From Solen grandis (taxonomy: Eukaryota > Mollusca > Bivalvia > Adapedonta > Solenidae), in contig CM037777.1 of assembly GCA_021229015.1 (NCBI GenBank), forward strand, positions 20,644,110 to 20,708,109: a DNA stretch of 64,000 nucleotides, in the 5' to 3' direction. Positions 33,832 to 45,800 of the stretch are shown here, one piece after another. How positions within the stretch are numbered: position 1 is the stretch's first letter; each line of letters starts with the position of its first letter. The notes under the pieces are model-generated. The model worked only from the letters and a program-made list of their open reading frames with translations. It made no database searches and was not told the DNA's origin. The position numbers were made by a program, and so were the translations under genes.

Positions 33832-34712
33832 AACTAGAACTGTGTCCAAAGGACACGGATGCCCCCACTGTGCAGATGTGCTCGTAAACAAGAGCAGCTT
33901 CATTTAATGTCTACAAAATTCTGTTCTTATTATAGCGTTTCAGTTGAAATTTCCTCAATTATGTATTAATGATAAAAAAGTTACCTAACTCTTGAGGCAT
34001 CATATTTGGTTTCTTTACAGATGGAATACAATATTAGTGTCTGAATAAAACAAAACTTTGAAACACATGTCTGGTCTCCTAAAACTGCAGGAACACAATG
34101 CTGTGATCAGAGAAATATGTTGGGTATACAGTTACTTTTGGCTGTGGCAACTCATCTTTTACATAGACAAGATCAATAATAGATCCACTTAAGTGTGTTG
34201 GTAATGTCACACACTGGCGATAATTAAGCAGAGATTCAGATAGTCTTCTGTACCAAACTGAATCAATTTAATTATTTATATGGTATATAGTGAACAAATC
34301 AACAAAGGGCCATAATTCTGTTAAATTTGGTCGCCGCGAAAATTCCTTTCTTTACTACCATCTACACATTAAGGTTGTTCATCCCTGGAAGTTTAAGCAA
34401 AATCTGCCATCCGGTTGAAGAGGAGTTGCGTTCACAAAATTTCTATATGGTATATAGTGAACAAATCAACAAAGGGCCATAATTCTGTTAAATTTGGTCG
34501 CCGCGAAAATTCCTTTCTTTACTACCATCTACACATTAAGGTTGTTCATCCCTGGAAGTTTAAGCAAAATCTGCCATCCGGTTTAAGAGGAGTTGCGTTC
34601 ACAAGATTTCGGGACGTACGGACGGACTGACGGACTGATGGACTGACGGACGGACGGACGGACGGACAAGTGCAACGCTATATGCACCCCACTTTGTGGG
34701 GGCATAAAAAAA
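33832..34712 (+). mobile_element. F3-family element
   Basis: The 5' end is AACTAGAACTGTGTCCAAAG with hairpin GTGTCC-AAA-GGACAC, then the word GATGCCCCCAC. The core includes a 176 bp tandem pair (34265-34440 and 34441-34612; TATATGGTATATAGTGAACA, GTTTAAGCAAAATCTGCCAT). A long GACGGACTGACGGACGGACG stretch precedes the 3' hairpin TATGCACCCCAC-TTT-GTGGGGGCATA, then AAAAAA. Non-coding. Confidence 0.8.
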
Positions 34713-34933
34713 TCAGATCACGTCTCTTGTCCAAAAACAAATAATCTAAGCACGTTTCAGCGTATTACTACTGATTTGAATTTTGTTATTTTTTCTTTTT
34801 CTCTTTTATCTTTAGTAGAATGTTATAGGAAACACCAAATTTTAAGAGTCTTGTATTGAAAACATGGTTAAAAGTATATTTGCAAAAATCTTAATGCCGA
34901 CGGTCACATTTTAGTGTTTATATGTAAATTTGG

Positions 34934-34935
<2 letters not shown>

Positions 34936-34987
<52 letters not shown>
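34936..34987. repeat. (AT)n microsatellite
   Basis: About 26 AT dinucleotides, uninterrupted. Confidence 0.95.
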
Positions 34988-34990
<3 letters not shown>

Positions 34991-35822
34991 AGCTTTAAAA
35001 TAAAATTAAGTGGCGAGGAATACATTTTATTTTTACAATTTTCAGAAAGCTTTTATATCAGATGATCGAATCTCAAAAAAATAAAGGATCTCTGTCCTTT
35101 GATTTTTTTATGAAGAAAAATTGAATATATAATTCCATAGCCTTTTGGTAGTTTTTGTACAAGTATATGTTTTGGTCCAGACACAATGACCATTTTTGCT
35201 CGTATTGTATTTTCCATGCATGTTTGACAGTATTTTCACCTATAATTTATAAAACACCTTTAAATGTCACAAATTATGCTAAGATATTATGAAAATATTA
35301 TTTTGATATGTTATTAATTGATTTAGAATGCTATCTTTCCATGTTTTCTTTTCCAACAAATTTTAGCAAACTGTGATGTTTAACCATCTTTAAGTTAAAT
35401 CTCTAAAACGCGCAATGTGACCCCCTATTTTTAATTCAAATATCTTTTAGCTACAGTCTAAAATACTTATGTGCAAAATTTTAGAAAATGTCCGTTAGAG
35501 AAAGAACCCGCTGAAACGCAATTAAAGTACGAACCTGAAAAGCAGGGTCTCTACTCACACAGTATTAGGAGACCATGGTGAAACTGAGTGACGAAATTAT
35601 CAGGCTTTAATATGACTTTCTTATATGATCTCGGTTATTATTTGGCATTACATACATCTCTGATGTAACACTATCCTTATAATTGTTTGCTTGTTTTAAT
35701 TGTTTTAAATTAATGCAGTTAAGCCGAAGCAGCAATTATTTCAAATCTCAAATATCTGAATCAGAGAACACAAGGCTGAGCACTAACTTAACAAAGGTTG
35801 GCCACTTAGTACAGATGACATT
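34988..35822. other. Probable 3' untranslated/flanking sequence of the exchanger
   Basis: The region lies just downstream of the minus-strand stop codon at 35823. A minus-strand AATAAA at about 35028 is a possible poly(A) signal but would give an 800-base UTR. No other feature was seen. Confidence 0.3.
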
Positions 35823-35976
35823 TTAATATATGTTAAATCGTAAACGCTGCTCACTTTGAGCCATGAGGTACTCGAAGTCTTGCTCCGGGGAGATGTCCTC
35901 CAAACTGGTATTTGTAGATGAAAGTATAAAGGTGCCAGCTTGGGACCCTGTCTCACTCTCCTCGTCACCTGCCTCG
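35823..35976 (-). CDS. Exchanger exon 15, terminal, with internal cryptic donor
   Basis: The acceptor is TTTACAG|CGAGG. The 154 bp encode an acidic Ser-rich end (EAGDEESETGSQAGTFILSS, then EDISPEQDFEYLMAQ) and stop with TAA at 35825-35823. A donor-like CAAA|GTGAGC after MAQ (exon end 35855) would allow splicing in phase to 32577. Confidence 0.85.
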
Positions 35977-38900
35977 CTGTAAATCATATGTTTAAATTGA
36001 AATGATTACGTATTACGTCGATCGAGAAAAACAGCTTTTGCAACTTATACAAATCAATCCTGAAACTACCCTTTTATGCTAGTCGAAAACACCAATATCA
36101 TTTGGAACAACTTTAGTATGTGGCAGTCGAGGATCTAACCCATGATCTCCGGACAGACTCTCTAACCCATCGGCCATCGGTGAACCTTTGATTTTCGCAC
36201 AAGTATGCAAAAGTAAGACAAAATCAAATTTTAAAAAAACATGTTGAAAATATGAAAAGTTTTTTCAGTTTAATTTTATCTGTGCACCAATGGGCGACAT
36301 TTCCCATTGTTCCTTACCTGGTCCAGTATGTACTTTAAACCTCTGAGAATAGTGATAGAATCATGTTTGCATTTTCATCAAGTCATTGAATAGAATACTT
36401 CCATGGAACCAATTATGCTTTGAACGAACCGTCACGTGACCAAACATACCTGATGAGTTCTTCCGTATCAGCATCGCTTCCATATTTAGCTCGAATCATC
36501 TTGCTGCCCGCCAGGTTCTCAAAATGTTGTCTAAAAAACAAACAAAAAAACAACAGTATTACGCTTATTCAAGTATAGTGTTTATGGAAACAAGCTGGAA
36601 ACTAATTTTTAAAAAATTACAAGCACGTAGCCACCTACTAAACAAGCGAACTCAACATATTTTTAGTGAAACTATCTTATTTTTATAATTTTCGCCGCTT
36701 TAACCCTCAGCATATCAGATTTTTTAAATCGTTTACACATTTATTTAACACAAGTCATAGCAGTATCAGATAACGGGAAAACTATCACTGAGGAGACTTA
36801 CTCAAGAGCCATCTGTTCAAAGTACTGCATGATCTGCTCATCTGTCGTGATCGGATCCCTCTGGAGCCAGTGCTTCAAATAATGCGTATTATAGTGCTCC
36901 AGAACTTCCTACAAATGCACCAGACACATCTCTATTATCATCACTTATACTCCAAACCTTGGGTTTTATCAATCCTTATGAAAATATTGTGAGAATTTTT
37001 GTCGTGTAGTTACAAAACCCACTTCAAAAACAACAGATAACTATGAATTATTACTACTAAATTCTCCCAACCGAAGGTTATGAAGATTAAATACACTGGT
37101 GCCTATGATAATGATGGGAGAATATGCCACCCCAGGCTTCTCATTTTAAGCGATACAACTTTGTTAAGAGGTTGCCCGAAGCTACTCATTATGTTTTATT
37201 TGAAATTGAGCAGATAATTGTAGTTATAGTGATGAATTTAGATATGTTTTGAGGCAAATGCATCACATTTTGTCTGTTTGGCTGATGTGTTTATGTGAAA
37301 TAATTATGTAGAGGAGCTCCACCATTTTCTAATTGTTAACTATGTCCTCAAGGATACAGATCATTCTAGGAATAACAACATACTCTCTCAAGAGACGACA
37401 GATCTTTTAATAAAATGAAATAATCCTTTATGCGTTAATGGTGCGGAAAGGTAAATCTAAATGGATTTGTTTATGGAAGAGAACACTGTTCGACCCACAT
37501 AATGGAGATAAAGGTACTAATACTCCTCTCCAAACAAAATGATTACCTTGTTGCATACTTTACACTTTCAGATTTTAATATAAATAGTGTTTCTAACAGA
37601 ATCTTTAATTTTTAAATATAGAGTAGTAATTTATGAAGGAATTCGAATAAAAAATGGCGTCCAAAATAATGGTCGCAGAAATGGGAAAGTCTCAATAGCA
37701 ATGTGTATACTTATTCTGAAGATGATATTAGATTATAACGAGCATCTTAGAGTCGAGACTTCTCACAATAATGAATGGATAGAAAACTAAGCCCTCATAT
37801 CGGCATGTACCTCATATAGAGTCCAGCATATTAATGATTGCTGCACATCAGTCGCTCAGTGACCCAATCAGCAAAAGTTAATCTATGTATTCTATAGAAA
37901 ATTAATTGCCAGGAGAAACAACGCTATTCTTGAAGGCATAATTATTCTCATACATATTTTCTCCTACAGTGAAATATATGATTATCATTCACGGCTAACT
38001 TTCTTTCCTTTACCGAAAATAATGGAATAAAAACTGAACATGCACGTTCGTTTATGACTTACCCTGAAATGGTGCTCTCCTCGTTTACCGAGGATCTCTT
38101 CAATACCTGCCATCACGTGATCTGTGACGTGGATGTTGATCTCTTCACTTATCAGCGGCTCAGCGTGGACCTCCATTCTGACACGCAGGAATTTGACAAG
38201 GGGTTTGATGGTGCTACCCTGTGATGTGGTACATATTTCAACTAATGCGTTTAATCCATATGTCTTTAAGGTAATCTATACATCACTTCAAAACTTAAAA
38301 GTAACTCAGTACACATGCAATCGTCCACTGACCTGAAGTAAGAGGCTCTCTTGCTCAAAATCTATAAAGGCTTGCATTTACAGTGGAACCCTGGATTACC
38401 GAACCCCCAGAAACAGGAATTCCCGGAATACCGAAAGATTGTTCTAGTCCCATTTTTTTTGTATTTCTGTACTATAGAATTCCAGTGTTAACCCGATGGA
38501 CCATGACCATAATTTAATGATGGTTGAATTACTTGATTGCACTGTAGACGCTATTATATTACTGCCAAAGGTTAGTTTAATATAATAAACCATGCCGACT
38601 TGAATGCGTCTACGAAAACATTTCTTTCTGCTTGAATCTGTAAATCGACAGTATTAAAAGGTTTTGCTAATTATTTGCAAACCTTCATGTCAGTTTTAAT
38701 TGTGAATTCTTGCCCGAGAACAAACTCAACCAATCGGTAATGAACTCTTGAAAACAAACTTAAAATGATCATATTTTGATTAATACACTTTCAGATACAG
38801 AAAAGTTACTGTGATTTTACTGTTCAGTTTACATGAATTTACTTTTTTTCATATCAGTACTTAGATATGTTGGAGGCATAAATTCATCATGATAAAATGT

Positions 38901-39840
38901 CTTGTTGAAAATGTTTTTTTTTAATAAGAGAGAAAAAAATAACTGGATTAAAACTGGGGACTTTAGTTAAGACAGGGATTCAGAAGAACAAACAAGGAAA
39001 GGGATAGTGAAAAGAAACATTACATATCGAGGGGTGAGAGCGAAACAAGACTAAGTGTTTATATATTTATATGCACTTAGCATAGTTTCGCTTTTACCCC
39101 TTGATAAACATTTTAATAACTAAAAGTGTCTGTTGAAGACGGTCTGAATCAGCCTACCTGTAACATCTTTATAAATGGATAAAAGAAGGAACACAATTTT
39201 TAACCCAACGAGTGTCTAGGACTTAAATTTAGTAAGACTTACTACAGAAAACATGTTCTGTAATTCCTGAATGACTATAATGTTTGCAGTCATCTTTTTT
39301 TAGCATAAAATTTAAAATAGTAAGACAATAATGCATGTTTTAATAATGGTGTCAAGACTTCAGACGATGAACATATTAAAAGACGCCTTCTTTGTGGGGA
39401 TAAAGACACTCACTTGGATGGTAATTAAAAGAATAAGTATGACCACAGGGACTTTGGGTATGATATTACCTGAATGAATACGGTGAAGAAGATGACCATC
39501 AGGGTGGAGATGAGAAAGTGACCCTTGGGAAGGTTTTCCTGCTGTAGGACGTCCACAAGGGAGAAGGCTACCGCCCCTCGCAGTCCACCGTACGCCTTTA
39601 AATGAAATGTAAGGCTTACTTTGACATATATGTTATGGTACCCCACAAGTGCTCTAAGAATGCATACTATAACGTTAATTAAGCAAATAAAACCGGGCAC
39701 CATAACTTCAAAGTACTTTTATATTGAACCTGTGGATATAATATCTAGTGCATACTGCAGAAAACTTAGACTGGTCGTGTCATATTTCCAAACCGACAAT
39801 GCAGCAGCAGCAGCAGCAGCAGCAGCAGCACAGCAGCAGC

Positions 39841-39881
<41 letters not shown>

Positions 39882-42800
39882 AACAACAACAACAACAACA
39901 CAACAACAATAACACTTTTTACGATTTCATGGAACATTTTTGCATTATTATGGAATAAATCCTCATGAGATTTTATTGACTTTACCGACACCTAATTTTA
40001 TTGATTTAAATATTTATGCTATTTCCAGCAAAACCCGTTCGTGATTTTACGGAATATATCATTATTCATGTTGCTTTATGGGGATACACCTTTTGATCAT
40101 GTAAGCGCAAGGCTGTAATTAATTTTAGAAATCCACGTTCAAAGGGAATTATGAATGAAATATAATTACTGTCTAATTAGCAATTAACATTTACTAGGCA
40201 TGTGTCTCCATGTAAATTACTTAGATATTGTTAGAAATATTAACTGTAGATATTTAATGGTGGCACACTGAACTTTTGACCCAAGAAGAAATTGCGCACG
40301 TTATACAAATGAGGATGCAAATTAGATCGGTAATGCGTTGTTCCCCTAACATCATGATGCCAAGCATATGGTAATTGCAAGGAAAAATACGGAAAATGAA
40401 GCTCGTTTGTTGTTTATCAAAACAAAGTAACTTGGAACAACGAGGTAATAGTATCTTTCCGTTATGTAAGCGCACACTTTGGGACACCTTAGACATAATA
40501 ATTATATCTCAAACAGATAACAATTCGTTTTCTTTTATTCGATTATTCATTTTGTTGCTATAATGAGGCACAGCCATTTTATTGACAAATTGCATAAGGT
40601 GAAATGTTCGTTAACTGGAAGCATTATCGTCTGATGAACAGGGACTTTTAAATCATGTAAGGGAACTTCTTGTGAATCAAATTAAATTAACTAAAGAACT
40701 AAAGCTCCCCTGGAAACAATTTTGTCGGATACATGTAATATCAAAGGAAAAAGCAGATGGTTGACGTAGTAAAATGGTTTATTTTCAAATTGAATAAAGC
40801 AGTAAAGATAACATGAAATAAAATAAAACAGAATCTGAGTTTCGATTAGGTTTATCTAAATTGAATTAGTTTAAAATAGATTTTAACTGTAACTGGTCAC
40901 GAAAGTATGGTGGCATACTATTGCCAGCCACATACCCGCTTAGTTATGTCGAAACTTTTCTGAAAATTTACCACATAACCATTTTGTATCTTGCAAGTAG
41001 AAAACTTTCTTGTTATCCTCTATGGTATCTTAACAGTCAAAAAAACAACAACAAACAACAACAAAAACAAAAACAAACAAACACGATATCCAGTTAACCT
41101 AAGTAAATATGTGGTTGGCAGTAGTGGGCACTAACATACCGTTTAGTTCTGTTAAGATACATAAGATGACAACTTGAAAATGTTCTACTTGCCAGATATT
41201 AACTGGATATGTGACAATATTCACAGAAAAAAAATCGACATAGCTAAGTGGATAAGTGATTGGCGGAAATATGCCACCGTAAGAAAGTGCTGAATTTCAA
41301 ACATTCCCCTTGACAGCTGTTTCATCTTTGGGATTTTAAAAATAAGTTTATATAAATTAAAATTTGAGAATAAATTACACAAGTTAAGGCCCACTCATTT
41401 CAGACAAAATAGATAATTAAATTTGTTTGTTTACCGACCCACCAGCAGTGTTTCAGTCATTTTGAAAACTATTGTCTACAGTAGACTGTCTTATGACAAT
41501 ATTTTGTCGTAGACAAGTGATATAATACCTTGCCCAGTCACATTAAGATAAGTCCCCGAAGTACCAATATATGTTGACATATGTTATATACAAGTGCATT
41601 TTTTTTTCGACTTCGGCATGTTTCCAACCGTAAAAATCTAATAAACAATACCGGAGATTTCGATGTCTTCCTATATCAAACTCTAAAATAAAACATTAGG
41701 TATCTACATGCGAACGAATTAAACGTGTTTATTTTTACGATATTAAATTACATGTACTTCATTTCAAGATAATATCGTCCATGCTAATGTTGATGGAATG
41801 TGTAATATTTTTGCGATTTGTAACAAGAGACCGTAGAAACTAATGTATATTTTAGAGTTTAATGAATGACATTGCGATAAATAAAATTATACTTTTGTCT
41901 AAATACTGTCCCAGACATTTATCTTTGCGACATGTACTACATTTGAATAAGTTAATCTAGAAGGAGAAGAAAAAGAAGAAAAAAATGAATATAAACAACG
42001 TAGCAGTTAAAAACACTGCTACTTCCCCAAAGACCCAGAAAAATTGCCCTTTGTTGGCAAGATTTAACACATGTTATCATTTTTTTTTTAAAATTATTTT
42101 TATTTTAACACTTGTCAATTATTTATATTGCAACTTTAATTTTCACGACATGTTTGAATGTTTTTGTCAAGGCGAATTAGCCCCTTTTCGATTTATTAAA
42201 AATCGCTTTGACAAAAACATCAATCATATCGAGAAAAGTATAGACGCATTATCTATATAGATTTAGTGTTTGCGAGCTATATAAATTGACAAGTGTTAAA
42301 GTATCTGATCAAGGCGAATAGAAAGTTTTTGACTTAACACAAAACATGTCATTAATTGAAGGCCCTTTAACGTTTTCGTACTTTTCGGTATAGAGCTTCC
42401 TGATTCTAAAAAAACACATCATTACCATGATAAACTGCTCCTCATAGTCCATTTTCCGTACCCGGTCACTCTTGTTGAGTAAGAACGTGAGACCAAATAC
42501 AACTGAAAACACGTAAAGTTACTGATACTTCACACAGTTTTCGTCATTGAAAAACACAAAACAAACAATTTCGAACTAATTTCTAACATCTTTTAAAACT
42601 TCCAAAAATGTTTTGTCAATGCAAATTGCTATAAATACAGTTTTTTTTGCAAGAAGAAGTTATGTAGTAATAACAAAAAATAAAACAAAGCTAAACAAAC
42701 AAAACAATGAAACAATGAAAATAATATTTCATTTAATATGAAACCCAATGACATTTTATTATGTTTATAGAAGCAGTGATTACATACAATATGTTTGTAG

Positions 42801-45800
42801 TCTGAGGTTCACAATGGATCAAAAGTTGAAAGAACTGCGCTATTTGACTGGTCGAAATTACCATGCACTTATATCGAAGGAGCCAATGAAACTTCAAAAT
42901 TTTGTAGGAAAGTATACGTCGACATCTGGAGGTATTTAAAAACTTACCAACGAATCTGTAGACAAGACAAAGGAGTAAAGCCCACAGAATGAAGCCCACA
43001 TGCCAGTATGAAACTTCCAGTACTTCATTTTTAAACAAGGCCACGCCAAGGAACATAAAAATAACACAGTCGTTTGTTGCACTGCAATGATTTGGAGGAA
43101 AATAAGAAATATATGCAATATAAAATCATAATATAGACTTCATTTGCATGCATTATATCTTAACGTCTTCACGTTATGCAAATAAACGATAAAAAGTCTG
43201 GGATAAGGACTTTACAGAATTGTTACCATAACACACGAAAGATTAATCAAGACACAGGCGTCAATACAATCCGGTTAAATTTCGTTCTTCAGAAACGTTA
43301 TGTGTACTGTTTGTTTGCTTGCTAGGATTAACGCCCCTGGCTTGAGACTCATTGCTGCCTTACAGTGATACCACATCCAGTAACACTGTCCTGACACCGG
43401 ACCAAGTCCTGGCACTATCCATATATGCTGCACTCCAAGCAAGGGAGGTATACCAATACTTTTTAAAGACTTTTATTTGTAACAACCGGGGATCGAATCC
43501 ATGACCTCTCGATTAATGGGCGGATGCTTAAAACACTAACATTTAAATAGTTTAATCGTTTTCAAACCTTAAAACTATAACAATGGGTTTCACAAATAAA
43601 GGGGCCTACACCCTTTGCAAGACAGTAAAATACCCATTGGTCAATTGGTCCATCCCAGGAACTACCGACAGAGATTTTAGTAGATTGTAGGAACTTGTTT
43701 CCCAGTCGACATGGATACAGATAAAAGTTTAACTAAACATACACGTATATTTAACTTTGTTCTTACCTCATCATTTTGCTGAAGTACTTGACCGTGGTAA
43801 AAGATTTCTTCGATATGTTATGGAATGCATATTGAGCTTGGGTTAAACCGCATCCAATAATGCTGAAGCAATAAGATATATGTACCCTCTTGGTAGCTTT
43901 GTAAAATTTATTCTACATTTGAAGTATCTTTAACTATCAATTTGTTTTATTTTATGTACTGAGATAGCAGCAAATGTAGTGTAGCAAATGTAGTGTAGCC
44001 AAAACAATTCTAAAACAATTCCATTTAGATTTAGTTTTCAGTAAAACTAAATGCAACATGAAAGACAAACTACTTGCAGTTGCTTAGAGAGTAAGTTTTT
44101 CCTTTCCATTTAATCTCTATCTGTTTATTCTCTAAAATCTTTATATCGTATATAAATTACGGAACAAATCCCCAAAACTCATATAAATTTCTAGATAGCA
44201 CAGTCCTGTATAAACAATACGATTTTGTTCTACAACTTCTACAATCTTAAACACTAGGCTAACTGTCGGGGATTGTTAAGATGATGTTACACTGTATATC
44301 AATATATAGAAAGCCAAGTTTAAAACACTGGCACCGGAACCGATAAATTTTGTTATGTGAGGCTGTATTTTTTTCTTAATATATTTAAGGAATTTTGTCG
44401 GATCATGTTTGAGCTCCCATCCGGTTTTCCTTTCAATTATATTCTTGATATTGTACAGTTTAGTAGAACAGGGACGGATGCGTAATCTTAAATGACATAT
44501 TTCTTATGAAAACGATTTAAACTATGTGACTTATTCTGAATTGTGAGGGGCCTCCGTGGCGGAGAGGGTAAAGTCGCTGACTTTAACACTCACTCAGCCC
44601 CTCACCGCCCGCGTGGGTTCGAATCCCACGTTCGGATCATTCATTCGGATTTTCATGTAAGGAAGCCTTCCAGGTGGATGCCTCCGTGTCTTCCTCCACC
44701 TGTAATAAGCTGGACGTCGCTATATGACTGAAATACTGTCGAATCGACGGTAAACTCAAACAGTCAAGTCAAGTCTGAATTTTGAAATTTGACCGTATAT
44801 AGTCAGTTCTAGTGCTAGTGGTTTAAACATATTTTATTGTTAAAGGATTTTCATAATACCTGAAAATATGAAATGTTGAAAATAGTCAAGCTTCAAAATA
44901 TAATAACGTTTTAGCCAATGCCCCTCCCCAGGGTGTGTTGTTAACAAATAGAATGCGAATACACATTTATCAAAATGTAATTGCTTTAAGATCTCACAAC
45001 TAAGAGAAAGGCAATCTCTCAACACAGTTGTATAATTTTACAACGAGGCTAGTCTTTGATCTGACATTCATTCATTAACTAAATAATTGAAACGAGACTA
45101 TTCCATTGGAAATTCTCTCATTTGTTACAACAAATTATAATATAATAAAGCACTTAAAAATTGCTGAGGATCACTTATTTACATTGCATATAAGAATACA
45201 CAAATGATTTGAATCACTAATTGAAAAAGCTACTTTTGGAACGTATTGCCCGACACAACCATATAAATCATGTAAATGCCACTCACCCTATTACAGTACT
45301 ATGACGCTTAGCATTACAAAGAGTTAGAAAAGGTTATCATAGTATAACATGATTGTCAAGTCACTTTTTTTGAAAAGGCTAAGGGTACTGGCTTATGAAT
45401 ATTATATGAGATAATCCAAGATAAATTTTATTTTGAAAAACAAGACACGGCCGAACGCAGCATCGCAAAAAGGTTCAGCAAGCTTCATATATAGTCCATA
45501 TTCAAAATCTTGTTGAGTAAAATAAATAAACGACAAAAAATGGTATTTGTCAAAAACAAATTTATTAAGAAAATAAGATTTTTTTAAGAGATCCATGGCA
45601 AAGTTGGAGAAGTATATTTGAATTACAAGTATTGTCTGGGACATTAAAAATACGAGGTTTGGTAAGATTAAATGCTGGAAAAATCGAAATGTTCGGTAAT
45701 TCGAGAGTGTTCTAGTTCTAGAGCTTCTAATTTCTACTACTTGGACTGGGAAAATATATCGTATAATGCATGCCTGATGCTCGGTTATTTCGATCCTCGG

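Noticed and set aside
39621..39991. Gln/Asn-rich (plus) and Cys/Ala-rich (minus) frames
   Set aside because: Pure translation of the GCA/CAA microsatellite in an intron between two certain exons of a minus-strand gene.
44618..44634. Functional tRNA gene suggested by the strong B box
   Set aside because: No closing acceptor stem and the body continues into a SINE tail shared with copies at 46831 and 57762.
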